NCBI RefSeq assembly: GCF_014596445.1
Contig: NZ_MECL01000271.1
Coordinates: forward strand, 84,369-148,368
Reading direction: 5' to 3'
Source: Streptomyces sp. CBMA29
Lineage (GTDB): Bacteria; Actinomycetota; Actinomycetes; Streptomycetales; Streptomycetaceae
DNA: 64,000 bases
The translations under genes were made by a program, and so were the position numbers. Below the pieces are notes generated by a model. The model had not been told where the DNA came from. It saw only the letters and a list, made by a program, of their open reading frames with translations, and did no database searches. Of this stretch, positions 8,705 to 17,726 are shown one piece after another (position 1 is the stretch's first letter; every line of letters starts with the position of its first letter).

Positions 8705-10606
8705 TCAGACGGTCAGCGGGTTGGGCATGGTGATGTAGACCGACTGGGTGTCGACCGGTCCGACGAGTTCGTCCATTCCGTGCAGCCTGGTCAGCAGATT
8801 GGCCTTGCTGCGCAGTTCCGGGGCGTCCAGCAGCCGGGCGGGCAGGCTGCTGCGGCCTCCCGCGGCGGCGGCCAGGAAGCGGCGGAAGGCGGCGAGCAGC
8901 ACCTGCTCGTCCGCGAGCCGCTGGGAGCCGAAGGCGCCGATGAGACCGAGGACGTTGTTGACGCCGAGGTAATAGGCGAGCCTCTCGTCCGCGACCTCGT
9001 CGGCGACGAAGGTGTCGCTGTCGGCCCCGATGCCCGGCTGCTGACGTTCCAGTTCCGCGCGGTGCGACTCACGGAAGTAGTACCCCTGGTTGTCGCGGTA
9101 GCGCCCGCCGCAGGGCCAGCCGGAGGCGTCGAGCAGGACGAGGGTGTTCTGCTGATGGGCCTCCAGGGCGATGCCCGCCTCGCCGTCGAGCCACAGCACG
9201 GGCCGTACGACGGCGTCGAGGTAGCGCAGGAACCACTCGGTGGCAACCGCCGTCGCGGGCCTTCCGGTGCGCTCCGCGAGGCGGGTGACGAGCATGGCCA
9301 GCCGGGAGCGCAGCGCGGGCGCGGGAACGCCGGGCCAGGGGCGCGGCGAGGTGAGTCCCGCCACGCAGTGCGCCTGGTCGCCGGGGCCGAACGGGCTGTG
9401 CCTGAGCACGACGTCCAGGCCGGGCACCGGTGTCCCGTCCGGCGTGTCCACGCCCAGCCAGGCCGGGTCGCGGACGATGTCGAAGCCCGGGTGGGCGGCG
9501 TGCCACCGCGCGACGAGCCCGCCGCGCAGCAGCCGGTGCACCTCGGTGCCGCGCTTGAGTTCCTTGCGGAGGTTCTCCCTGCGGGAGTTGGTGATGCGCA
9601 GCGCCAGGGAGAGCTTGAGCATCGCGGGCGCGTCGGGCCGATAGACGGTGCGCACGGATGAGGTGGGGTACCAGGGGTCGCCGACCGGGCCCAGGTCGCG
9701 CAGCAGTCCGGCGTCGAACAGCCGCTGGGCGGCGGGCCGGTGCATGATGTCGCGCGCCTGCCAGGGGTGCAACGGCAGCGGCGCGGTGCCTGCCGGGCAG
9801 GCGAGTTCGGGCCCGGCCATCGCGGTCAGCAGGTCGGCGGCCGGTACGGGCCGGCCGCGGTCGGTCCACGCGGAGTCGGTGGCGAGGACGGCGGCGTCCA
9901 CGGCGAACCAGTGCAACGCGAATGAACCGCGCGTCTCGGGCGAGTACGCGGCGCTCTCGCTCTCGCTGAGCCCTTCGCGGGCCTTGGGCGCGGGATGCGT
10001 CGGGTGGCCGAGGAGCAGGGCCTGTTCCGACTCCAGGAAGGGCAGTTCCGGCTCGGGCCTGCCGGGACGCGCACGCCGCTCGCTGACGAACGCGGCGGTC
10101 CTGCGTACCGAATCGGCCACCCTCGCCACCAGGTCGTCGCCCTCGTCCGCCGCGCCGCCGCCTTCACGGGCCAGGAGCGCGGCGAGCGCGACCGCGGTCA
10201 GCGGGCGGCTCGGGGCGGTTGTGAGGCGGACCGGTCCGAAGCGGTGGTGGCCGGTGGCCGACCAGCGCAGGACAGCCGCCTGGGCCTGCGTGCCGCTGGC
10301 GGGCAGCGGGATCCGCAGCAGGCTGTCGGCGGGCTCTGTGAGGCCCGTCTCTCGGACCCAGCAGCGCAGCAGGTTCTCGGCGCCCGCCGCGTCGGCGACG
10401 CGGTACGGGTCCGGGTGCTCCAACGGGTCCGGATCCTGGTCGGCCGCGGCGGCGCGCGGTCGCTGCACCGGTACGGCGGCGGCCAGGGGCACCGCCGTGC
10501 CGGGCGGCATGGGGGTGCCGGGGTCCACGGGTGCGGTCATGCCAGGGCTCCACTCGTCGGTACCGCGCGGCGGCGCGGCTTCTCGCGGTCGGTCCGCCGG
10601 GGTCAT
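8705..10606 (-). CDS. IucA/IucC-family NIS siderophore synthetase (proximal gene)
   Basis: This is a second, divergent NIS synthetase of 633 residues. Recognisable family segments are LPLHPWQARD, the ALRITNSRRENLRKEL region, LEAHQQNT and RDNQGYYF; the C-terminal half matches the iron-transport FhuF-like part of the family. Its ATG overlaps the stop codon of the aminotransferase gene (ATGA), so the two are translationally coupled; an internal ATG at residue 23 is an alternative. Having two different synthetases implies two sequential condensations, as in aerobactin or rhizobactin assembly. The product is unknown. Confidence 0.92.
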   Translation of the reverse strand: MTPADRPREAAPPRGTDEWSPGMTAPVDPGTPMPPGTAVPLAAAVPVQRPRAAAADQDPDPLEHPDPYRVADAAGAENLLRCWVRETGLTEPADSLLRIPLPASGTQAQAAVLRWSATGHHRFGPVRLTTAPSRPLTAVALAALLAREGGGAADEGDDLVARVADSVRRTAAFVSERRARPGRPEPELPFLESEQALLLGHPTHPAPKAREGLSESESAAYSPETRGSFALHWFAVDAAVLATDSAWTDRGRPVPAADLLTAMAGPELACPAGTAPLPLHPWQARDIMHRPAAQRLFDAGLLRDLGPVGDPWYPTSSVRTVYRPDAPAMLKLSLALRITNSRRENLRKELKRGTEVHRLLRGGLVARWHAAHPGFDIVRDPAWLGVDTPDGTPVPGLDVVLRHSPFGPGDQAHCVAGLTSPRPWPGVPAPALRSRLAMLVTRLAERTGRPATAVATEWFLRYLDAVVRPVLWLDGEAGIALEAHQQNTLVLLDASGWPCGGRYRDNQGYYFRESHRAELERQQPGIGADSDTFVADEVADERLAYYLGVNNVLGLIGAFGSQRLADEQVLLAAFRRFLAAAAGGRSSLPARLLDAPELRSKANLLTRLHGMDELVGPVDTQSVYITMPNPLTV

Positions 10607-12033
10607 ACGGTGCCGCCTCGCGTCGCGGTCCGCGCGGCGTCGATGGCGGCGGCCAGCCGGTCGAGCACGGCTTCGGTCTGTTCGTCGGTGATGGTCAGCG
10701 GGGGCAGCAGCCGGATCACGGCGCCGTGCCGTCCGCCCAGTTCGACGATGAGTCCGCGGCGCAGGGCCTCCTGCTGGACGCGGGCGGCGAGCAGGGGGGC
10801 GGCGGGAAGCGCTCCGTAGTCGTCGGGCTCGGCCTCGGTGTCGACGAGTTCGACGCCGATCATCAGACCGCGTCCTCGGACGTCGCCGATGCAGTCGTGG
10901 TGCGCGGCGAGTCCGCGCAGGCGGCTGAGCATGCGCGCGCCGACGGTCTCCGCGCGCTCGTGCAGCGCGTGCTGCCGTACGAAGCGGAGCGTGGCCGTGC
11001 CGGCGGCCATGGCGAGTTGGTTGCCGCGGAAGGTGCCCGCGTGGGCGCCCGGCTGCCAGGTGTCGAGCTCTTCGCGGTAGACGATCACGGCCAGCGGGAG
11101 GCTGCCGCCGATGGCTTTGGACAGCACCATGACGTCGGGCACGATTCCGCTGCGCTCGACGGCCCAGAAGGTGCCGGTACGGCCGACGCCCGTCTGCACC
11201 TCGTCGACCACCAGCGGGATGCCGCGCGCGGCCGTGATCTCGCGCATCGTGCGCAGCCAGGTGTCGGGCGCCGGGATGACGCCGCCTTCGCCCTGCACCG
11301 GTTCGAGGAGCATCGCGGCGGGCGGCTGCACCCCGCCCTTGGGGTCGTCGAGGAGATGCGCGGTCCAGCGCGCCGAGAGCTCGGCCCCCCGGTCGCCGCC
11401 GATACCGAACGGGCAGCGGTAGTCGTACGGGTATGGCAGGCGGGTGATCCGCGCGTCCGCTTCGCCGACGGTGCCGCGGACGGCCGTGTCACCCGTAGCG
11501 GCGAGCGCGCCGGCCGTCATGCCGTGGTAGGCGCCGGAAAACGCGAGGAGTCCGCCGCGCCCGGTGGCGATACGCGCGAGCTTGATGGCCGCCTCCACCG
11601 CGTCGGTTCCGGCGGGGCCGCAGAACTGGATCCGGCCGTGCTCGGCGAGTTGAGGCGGCAGCGTCTCGAACAGCGAGGTGGTGAAGGCGTCCTTGACCGG
11701 GGTCGCGAGGTCCAGGACGTGCAAGGGGGCGCCCGAGTCCAGGACACCCCTGATGGCCTCCAGGACGACGGGGTGATTGTGGCCGAGTGCGAGCGTTCCC
11801 GCGCCGGACAGGCAGTCGAGATACCGGCGGCCGTCGGCGCCCTCCACGGTCATCCCGCGGGCGCGGACGGGTACCACCGGCAGAGACCGCGCATAGGTGC
11901 GCGCGGCCGACTCGCGCTGCGCCTGCCTGCGGAGAATCGCCTCCCCCGTCATGGATTCGTCGGCCGGTCCCTGGGCGGACACCTCGGCCGATGCCGCCAG
12001 TCGTTGTCCCGGCGCGCTCGAAATGGCGGCCAC
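10603..12033 (-). CDS. Class III aminotransferase, diaminobutyrate-2-oxoglutarate type
   Basis: This is a PLP enzyme of 476 residues, likely converting aspartate semialdehyde to L-2,4-diaminobutyrate with glutamate as donor (the family includes RhbA, Dat and EctB). Visible features are GPAGTDAVEAA (PLP phosphate region), SGAYHGMT, VVDEVQTGVGRTG and the Schiff-base Lys306 in VLSKAIGG. It is the first gene of the leftward siderophore operon, supplying the diamine building block. GTG at 12033 has GGAGGAG 7 bases upstream. No diaminobutyrate decarboxylase is encoded in the window, so the diamine may be used with its carboxylate retained. Confidence 0.9.
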   Translation of the reverse strand: MAAISSAPGQRLAASAEVSAQGPADESMTGEAILRRQAQRESAARTYARSLPVVPVRARGMTVEGADGRRYLDCLSGAGTLALGHNHPVVLEAIRGVLDSGAPLHVLDLATPVKDAFTTSLFETLPPQLAEHGRIQFCGPAGTDAVEAAIKLARIATGRGGLLAFSGAYHGMTAGALAATGDTAVRGTVGEADARITRLPYPYDYRCPFGIGGDRGAELSARWTAHLLDDPKGGVQPPAAMLLEPVQGEGGVIPAPDTWLRTMREITAARGIPLVVDEVQTGVGRTGTFWAVERSGIVPDVMVLSKAIGGSLPLAVIVYREELDTWQPGAHAGTFRGNQLAMAAGTATLRFVRQHALHERAETVGARMLSRLRGLAAHHDCIGDVRGRGLMIGVELVDTEAEPDDYGALPAAPLLAARVQQEALRRGLIVELGGRHGAVIRLLPPLTITDEQTEAVLDRLAAAIDAARTATRGGTV

Positions 12034-12062
12034 GTGCTCACTCCTCCGGGTCGGCGTCCAGG

Positions 12063-12091
12063 CAGTCGTCCCCCGTCCGTACTAACGACTG
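12063..12091. promoter_or_regulatory. Inverted repeat upstream of the siderophore operon
   Basis: Seven-base arms CAGTCGT (12063-12069) and ACGACTG (12085-12091) are separated by 15 bases, placing their centres 22 bases (two helical turns) apart. The repeat lies 30-58 bases upstream of the aminotransferase start, where an operator would act. It does not resemble the actinobacterial DmdR iron box. Confidence 0.35.
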
Positions 12092-12132
12092 GGTGACGGC
12101 TCGATCACGGGCGGCCCGGAGACTTTCGGCAC

Positions 12133-12158
12133 GGAACCGGCGAACACCCCCGGCCGTC
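12133..12158 (+). promoter_or_regulatory. Possible ECF-sigma promoter of the serine protease
   Basis: GGAAC (12133-12137) is followed after 17 bases by CGTC (12155-12158), which fits the general GGAAC-N16/17-CGT layout of extracytoplasmic-function sigma factors. It is 87 bases before the protease start. With short motifs and high GC, chance occurrence is possible. Confidence 0.25.
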
Positions 12159-12244
12159 CCTCACACCAGCGGCATAGTGGTGGCCACCGCGCGTCGGGGG
12201 CGGCAACTGTCGTACAGCCGAAGACATCTCAGGGGGAGCAGTCC

Positions 12245-13408
12245 ATGTCATCCATACGAAGGCCCTTGGTGGCCGCGGCGGCGGCAACCGTTCTCCTCGC
12301 GGGCACCGCCACCGCGTGCGGGTCGTCCGGTGACTCCGCGGACGCCAAGCCCAGCTCATCAGTGACGGCGGGCAACGACCTCGGTCTGCCGACGTCCTTC
12401 CCGACCAGCCTCGACGACCTGAAGAAGTGGGAGCAGGCGTACAAGCAGGGCGGCTGGAAGAACTGGGACAAGGCGAAATGGCTGCGCAAGGCAGCGGATT
12501 TCGTCAACCCGGTGATCAACGGGCTGTGGAGCGACGACCGCATGAAGGGCGCGGACCAGAGCGACAAGAAGGTGCCGACCAATGTGTCGGCCGACCAGGG
12601 CGAGAGCGACCCGGCGCCGGATCCGGTGCAGGCGAGCCGGGTCACGGCGCCGTACCACGAGGCCGCACCTGGTGTCGGAAAACTCTTCTTCGACGGGCCC
12701 AAGGGCTCGATGGTCTGCTCGGCCACAGTGGTCCGGGATCCGGCGCATCCGGGCAAGTCGAATCTGGTGTGGACGGCGGGCCACTGCGTGCACGCGGGTG
12801 CCTCCGGTGGCTGGTACCGCAACATCGCCTTCGTTCCCGCCTACAACGACACGGGCAAGAGCGCCGCGGCCCTGGAGGGCGCCTCGCGTGATGTGCTGGC
12901 GCCGTACGGTGTGTTCTGGGCCGACTGGGCCAGCACCTCCGACCAGTGGATCAGCACGGGCGCCGAGTCCGGCGGCAGCGGTTCGCCGTACGACTTCGCG
13001 GTGCTGCATGTGAAGCCGGAGGAGGGCGCGGGCGGCAAGTCGCTGGAGGAGACGGTCGGTACGGCGATGCCGGTGTGGTTCGACGCGCCGTCCGCGACGC
13101 AGATCGGGACGATGGGCGCCTGGGGCTATCCCGCGGCGCCGCCGTTCAACGGACAGCAGATGTACGACTGCGTGGGGAAGCCGGGCCGGCTGTCGCTGAA
13201 CGCCCAGGCGCCGACGGAGTACCGGATCGGCTGCACGATGACGGGTGGTTCGTCGGGCGGCGGGTGGTTCGCCAAGCGGCCGGACGGCACGACGGCGCTG
13301 GTCAGCAACACGTCGATCGGGCCGGTGACGAACACCTGGCTGGCGGGGCCGCACTTGGGCGCCGGGGCGAAGAAGGTCTTCGACGGGGTGAGCCAGAAGT
13401 TCAACTGA
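12245..13408 (+). CDS. Secreted trypsin-like serine protease, probable lipoprotein
   Basis: The 387-residue protein has a signal peptide with an arginine pair, a hydrophobic stretch and a Cys at residue 25 (TATAC), a slightly atypical lipobox. A low-complexity spacer follows. The protease domain shows a chymotrypsin-fold triad: His180 in TAGHC, Asp250 in YDFAV and Ser337 in GSSGG. Three further Cys residues (158, 309, 330) may form disulfides. It should act outside the membrane. AGGGGGA lies 7 bases before the ATG. It converges on hflX and is separated from it by a strong bidirectional hairpin. Its substrate is unknown. Confidence 0.9.
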   Translation: MSSIRRPLVAAAAATVLLAGTATACGSSGDSADAKPSSSVTAGNDLGLPTSFPTSLDDLKKWEQAYKQGGWKNWDKAKWLRKAADFVNPVINGLWSDDRMKGADQSDKKVPTNVSADQGESDPAPDPVQASRVTAPYHEAAPGVGKLFFDGPKGSMVCSATVVRDPAHPGKSNLVWTAGHCVHAGASGGWYRNIAFVPAYNDTGKSAAALEGASRDVLAPYGVFWADWASTSDQWISTGAESGGSGSPYDFAVLHVKPEEGAGGKSLEETVGTAMPVWFDAPSATQIGTMGAWGYPAAPPFNGQQMYDCVGKPGRLSLNAQAPTEYRIGCTMTGGSSGGGWFAKRPDGTTALVSNTSIGPVTNTWLAGPHLGAGAKKVFDGVSQKFN

Positions 13409-13417
13409 CGGACGACG

Positions 13418-13460
13418 CATGGGTAAGGGGCCGCCTCCTGGAGGCGGCCCCTTACCCATG
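13418..13460. terminator. Perfect 21-bp inverted repeat, bidirectional terminator
   Basis: The arms 13418-13438 and 13440-13460 are exact reverse complements with a single spacer base. The structure begins 10 bases after the protease stop and ends 53 bases before the hflX stop (convergent genes), so it can terminate both transcripts. Confidence 0.85.
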
Positions 13461-13513
13461 TCAGCGTGCGCGGCGGCGATCCGGTGTCGAGCTGCCGTGG
13501 CGCCTCAGTGCTG

Positions 13514-15010
13514 TCAGGTCCTGGCCACGAGCGTGAACGGGGCCAGTTCCGCGGCCAGTTCCTCGTGCACCCGCACCTTGAGCAGCGTGCCGTCGCCGGT
13601 GTGCTCCTCGGAGAGGACCTCACCCGCGGCGTGCACCCGGGAGACGAGACCGCCGTGCGTGTACGGCACCAGCGCCTCGACCTCCACGTCGGGCCGCGGC
13701 AGTTCCTGGTCGATGATCTCCAGCAACTCGTCGATTCCCATGCCGCTGCGGGCCGAGACAGCGATGGCGTGCTTCTCGTTGCGCAGCAGGCGCTGGAGGA
13801 CCAGCGGGTCCGCGGCGTCCGCCTTGTTGACGATCACGATCTCGGGCACGTCGAGCGCGCCGACATCGCGGAACACCTCGCGTACGGCCGCGAGCTGCTC
13901 CTCGGGCACCGGGTGCGAACCGTCCACCACGTGCAGGATCAGGTCGGCGTCGCCGACCTCCTCCATCGTGGACCGGAAGGCCTCGACCAGGTGGTGCGGC
14001 AGGTGCCGCACGAACCCGACGGTGTCCACCAGGGTGTAGAGCCGTCCGCTCGGGGTCTCCGCGCGGCGCACGGTCGGGTCCAGGGTGGCGAACAGCGCGT
14101 TCTCCACCAGGACGCCCGCGCCGGTGAGCCGGTTGAGCAGCGAGGACTTGCCCGCGTTGGTGTATCCGGCGATGGCGACCGACGGCACCTTGTGGCGCTT
14201 GCGCTCCTGACGCTTGAGGTCACGGCTGGTCTTCATGTCCGCGATCTCCCGGCGCATCTTGGCCATCTTCTCGCGGATACGCCGACGGTCGGTCTCGATC
14301 TTGGTCTCACCGGGACCACGCGTCGCCATACCGCCGCCGGACGAACCGGCGCCACCGCCACCCATCTGCCGGGACAGCGACTGACCCCAGCCGCGCAGCC
14401 TCGGCAGCATGTACTGCATCTGCGCCAGCGACACCTGTGCCTTGCCCTCACGGGACTTGGCGTGCTGAGCGAAGATGTCGAGGATCAGCGCGGTCCTGTC
14501 GACCACCTTGACCTTGACGACGTCTTCCAGATGGATGAGCTGGCCTGGGCTCAGCTCACCGTCGCAGACAACGGTGTCGGCGCCGGTCTCCACAACGATG
14601 TCGCGCAGTTCCAGCGCCTTGCCGGATCCGATGTACGTGGCCGGGTCCGGCTTGTCGCGGCGCTGGATGACGCCGTCGAGGACGAGTGCTCCGGCGGTCT
14701 CGGCGAGCGCCGCCAGCTCGGCCAGCGAATTCTCGGCGTCGTCGACGGTCCCCGTGGTCCAGACGCCCACGAGCACCACGCGCTCCAGTCGGAGCTGCCG
14801 GTACTCGACCTCGGTGACGTCCTCGAGTTCGGTGGAGAGTCCGGCGACCCGGCGGAGCGACGCACGCTCGGAGCGGTCGAACTGGTCGCCGTCCCGGTCC
14901 TCGTCGATCTCATGACTCCAGGCGACGTCCTCTTCCATCAGGGCGTCGGCCCGAAGGCTCTCGGGGAGGCGCTGGCGGTTGTTCGAAGAGGAAGAAGAAG
15001 AGGAGGTCAT
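13514..15010 (-). CDS. hflX: GTPase HflX, ribosome-splitting factor
   Basis: HflX is a ribosome-associated GTPase that rescues or splits stalled 70S ribosomes under stress. The 498-residue protein has the N-terminal HflX domain, a glycine-rich loop and coiled coil before the G domain, and the GTPase motifs GYTNAGKSS (G1), DTVGF (G3) and NKAD (G4). The start is the ATG at 15010, preceded by AAAGGA; it opens a run of serines typical of streptomycete HflX. A GTG-type extension of eight residues upstream is less likely. The gene lies downstream of rshA on the same strand but 346 bases away, so it probably has its own promoter. Confidence 0.95.
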   Translation of the reverse strand: MTSSSSSSSNNRQRLPESLRADALMEEDVAWSHEIDEDRDGDQFDRSERASLRRVAGLSTELEDVTEVEYRQLRLERVVLVGVWTTGTVDDAENSLAELAALAETAGALVLDGVIQRRDKPDPATYIGSGKALELRDIVVETGADTVVCDGELSPGQLIHLEDVVKVKVVDRTALILDIFAQHAKSREGKAQVSLAQMQYMLPRLRGWGQSLSRQMGGGGAGSSGGGMATRGPGETKIETDRRRIREKMAKMRREIADMKTSRDLKRQERKRHKVPSVAIAGYTNAGKSSLLNRLTGAGVLVENALFATLDPTVRRAETPSGRLYTLVDTVGFVRHLPHHLVEAFRSTMEEVGDADLILHVVDGSHPVPEEQLAAVREVFRDVGALDVPEIVIVNKADAADPLVLQRLLRNEKHAIAVSARSGMGIDELLEIIDQELPRPDVEVEALVPYTHGGLVSRVHAAGEVLSEEHTGDGTLLKVRVHEELAAELAPFTLVART

Positions 15011-15356
15011 TGGATCCTTTGGTCGAGCGGTCAACGGGTCGGCGGTGTTTCTGCCGTTACTACGATGGTCGCACGCCGGGCACTCGCGGTCACGCGGGTT
15101 TCGCCGCGGATACGCGCGAGGGCTGTACTCCGGTCGACAGGACCGGATCTCCAGCGGCCGTCGCCCGAATCACTCGTGTGGGTGACGATCACTCCGGAAC
15201 CTACGATCTGCCACCAGACGTTCACTGGGAGTAACGATCGAAGGAGAGTGTGTGATGCCCCCCATCCAGAAGTCCCCGCCAGTGCTCACGCGGGCTTCCG
15301 CGCCCGCGTCCTCGCGAGAGTCCCCGCACGCGTCCTCGCGTGTGTACGCCCTGGTC
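15011..15356. other. Non-coding interval between hflX and rshA
   Basis: I find no convincing gene in these 346 bases. A leftward promoter-like pair is present: GTGAAC (complement of 15220-15225) and TAGGTT (complement of 15198-15203) separated by 16 bases, which would give a hflX transcript with a leader of roughly 180 bases. On the plus strand AAGGAGAG precedes an ATG at 15255, but the frame runs entirely antisense to rshA and is probably spurious. Confidence 0.4.
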
Positions 15357-17528
15357 TCAGGGCTGCGCCGCCGTGACGGCCAGTCGCGCACGGTAGACGT
15401 CATAGACACCCGGCACCGACCGCATCGCCCGCATCAGGACCGCCAGCGCCTGGGGGTCGGGCAGCTCCACCGTGTACGTGTGCCGCACCCGGTGCTCCTG
15501 CGGGGGCTCCACCGCGGCCGAGACGATCCCGACGCCCTGGGCCGCGATGGCCTCGGTGAGGTCGGCGAGCAGGCGCGGGCGGCTCAGCGCCTCGGCGAGG
15601 ACCGTGGCCCGGAAGCCGTTGGCGGGGCTGTCGTCGCGCCAGCGGACGGGTACGGGCGCCCGGCCCGCCGTGACCATCCGGGCGGTGCTCGGACACTCGA
15701 CGCGGTGGACGGCGACGGTCCCGCCGCGGATGACGAATCCGGTGACGCCGTCCGGCGGCACGGGCGTGCAACAGCGGGCCAGCCGTACGGTCGCGTGCGG
15801 CAGGTCGGTGACCGCCACCGGTTCGGCTGCGCGCGCCTGGCCCGCGGCGTGGGCCGGGCGTACCGCAGGGGCCGACGCCGGCTTGTCCTCGCCTGCCGTC
15901 GCCGGGTTCTGGGTCAGCCACCTGGTGATGGCGATCCGGGCGGCCGGGGTGATGGCGTGCTCCAGCCAGTCGGCGTCGGGGCCGGAGGTGGCGGAGTCGT
16001 CCATCAGGAGCTGGAGGGTGTCGCCGTCGCGCAGTCGGGTCCCCAGCGGCGCCAGCCGCCCGTTGACGCGGGCGCCGACGCACTGGTGACCGGCCTCGCC
16101 ATGCACGGCGTAGGCGGCGTCCACACAGCTCGCCCCGGCGGCCAGCCGCATCGTGCCGATGGACTCGCCGGACTCGGTGGCGAAGACGGTGATCTCGCGG
16201 TCCTGGGCGAGGTCGTCCCGCAGAGCGGACCAGAAGGTGTCGGGGTCGGGGGCGTCGCGCTGCCACTCCAACAGCCGGGCAAGCCAGCCGGGTTGGGTCG
16301 GGTCCACCCTCCCCCAGGTCTCCGCCGCGGTCGCCCCCAGCTCGGCCTCGGCGGCCTGCGGAGTCTCCTCCACGGCGTGCGGGTCGCCGAGCGCGATCAC
16401 CCCGGCCTCCGCGACCCGGTGCATCCGCCGGGTGCGGACCAGGACTTCGGCGATCCGGCCACGCTCGTCGGCGACGGCGGTGTGCAGCGACTGGTACAGG
16501 TTGAACTTGGGGGCGGCGATGAAGTCCTTGAACTCCGCGATCACCGGGGTGAAACAGGTGTGCAGTTCACCGAGCACGGCATAGCAGTCGGCGTCCTCGG
16601 CCACCACGACGAGCAGGCGGCCGAAGTCGCAACTGCCGAGTTCCGCGCCGCCGCGCTTGAGCAGGACGCGGTGGACGGAGACCGCGTGCCGCGGACGGAT
16701 GGCGACCTCGGCGGCGATGTCCGCCTCGCGCAGCACCTTGCGCAGGTCCTCGGCGACGGCCGCGAGGAGGTCGGGTCCGGCGGCGTTCGCGGCGATCATG
16801 GCGCGGGTCCTGGCGTGCTCCTCTGGGTGGAGGATCGCGAAGACCAGGTCTTCGAGCTCGGTCTTGAGCGCCTGCACACCGAGGCGTTCGGCGAGCGGGA
16901 TCAGCACATCGCGGGTGACCTTGGCGATCCGCACCTGCTTCTCGGGGCGCATCACCCCGAGGGTGCGCATGTTGTGCAGCCGGTCGGCGAGCTTGATCGA
17001 CATCACGCGTACGTCGTTGCCGGTGGCGACGAGCATCTTGCGGAAGGTCTCCGGCTCCGCGGCGGCGCCGTAGTCGACCTTCTCCAGCTTGGTGACGCCG
17101 TCGACGAGATAGCTGACCTCCTGGCCGAACTCCTCCCGTACCTGATCGAGCGTCACCTCGGTGTCCTCGACGGTGTCGTGGAGGAGGGAGGCGGTCAGGG
17201 TGGTGGTCTCCGCGCCCAGTTCGGCGAGGATCAGCGTGACCGCGAGCGGGTGGGTGATGTACGGCTCGCCGCTCTTGCGCATCTGACCGCGGTGCGAGGA
17301 CTCCGCGAGCACATACGCCCGCCGCAGCGTCTCGATCGCTTCGGGACCCGCTTCGGGGTGGCGCGCGCGGTGCACCTTGGTGAGGTGCTCGATGGCGTCC
17401 GGCACACGGTCCCGGCCGCTGGGGCCGAGCAGCGCCGCGCGGCCGAGCCTGAGCAGGTCGATCCGGCGCAGTCCACGGCGCGGGGCCCCGGCACTGCGGT
17501 CGGCGTCCACCGCGTTGTCTGCGCTCAT
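15357..17528 (-). CDS. rshA: RelA/SpoT-homologue RshA with degenerate synthetase domain
   Basis: This is a 723-residue long-RSH protein controlling (p)ppGpp. The hydrolase domain looks intact (His93, LLHDTVED at 115-122, KLADRLHNMRT at 179-189). The synthetase domain has drifted: the conserved basic R-x-K-x-x-Y-S-I-x-x-K segment reads RPRHAVSVHR (278-287), the following Asp-Leu motif is lost (CDFGRLL), and GYQSLHT reads LYQSLHT (344-350). TGS, zinc-finger (RCCTP) and ACT domains follow. Hydrolysis is therefore likely and synthesis doubtful; the S. coelicolor homologue was, as I recall, linked to ppGpp synthesis under phosphate limitation. GGAGGTG precedes the ATG. Confidence 0.92.
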   Translation of the reverse strand: MSADNAVDADRSAGAPRRGLRRIDLLRLGRAALLGPSGRDRVPDAIEHLTKVHRARHPEAGPEAIETLRRAYVLAESSHRGQMRKSGEPYITHPLAVTLILAELGAETTTLTASLLHDTVEDTEVTLDQVREEFGQEVSYLVDGVTKLEKVDYGAAAEPETFRKMLVATGNDVRVMSIKLADRLHNMRTLGVMRPEKQVRIAKVTRDVLIPLAERLGVQALKTELEDLVFAILHPEEHARTRAMIAANAAGPDLLAAVAEDLRKVLREADIAAEVAIRPRHAVSVHRVLLKRGGAELGSCDFGRLLVVVAEDADCYAVLGELHTCFTPVIAEFKDFIAAPKFNLYQSLHTAVADERGRIAEVLVRTRRMHRVAEAGVIALGDPHAVEETPQAAEAELGATAAETWGRVDPTQPGWLARLLEWQRDAPDPDTFWSALRDDLAQDREITVFATESGESIGTMRLAAGASCVDAAYAVHGEAGHQCVGARVNGRLAPLGTRLRDGDTLQLLMDDSATSGPDADWLEHAITPAARIAITRWLTQNPATAGEDKPASAPAVRPAHAAGQARAAEPVAVTDLPHATVRLARCCTPVPPDGVTGFVIRGGTVAVHRVECPSTARMVTAGRAPVPVRWRDDSPANGFRATVLAEALSRPRLLADLTEAIAAQGVGIVSAAVEPPQEHRVRHTYTVELPDPQALAVLMRAMRSVPGVYDVYRARLAVTAAQP

Positions 17529-17726
17529 CGGGCACCTCCAGCAGCCTGAACCGGCTGCGGACGCTCTCCACGCCCCGTGGGGCCGCGCCGGTGATTGATG
17601 CTACCGAGCCCACCACGTGCGGCAGTCACGCTCTCGCCGAGAGTGATCCCCATCACCCGTTCGAGGGAACGTGTGCGGGAATCCCGGTCGGATACCGCCG
17701 GAAAGGTGGTGGTTCAGGCGCCGGGG

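Noticed and set aside
15252..17549. 765-codon plus-strand frame with a good AAGGAGAG site
   Set aside because: It runs wholly antisense to rshA and its sequence shows no domain; the purine-rich site is likely chance.
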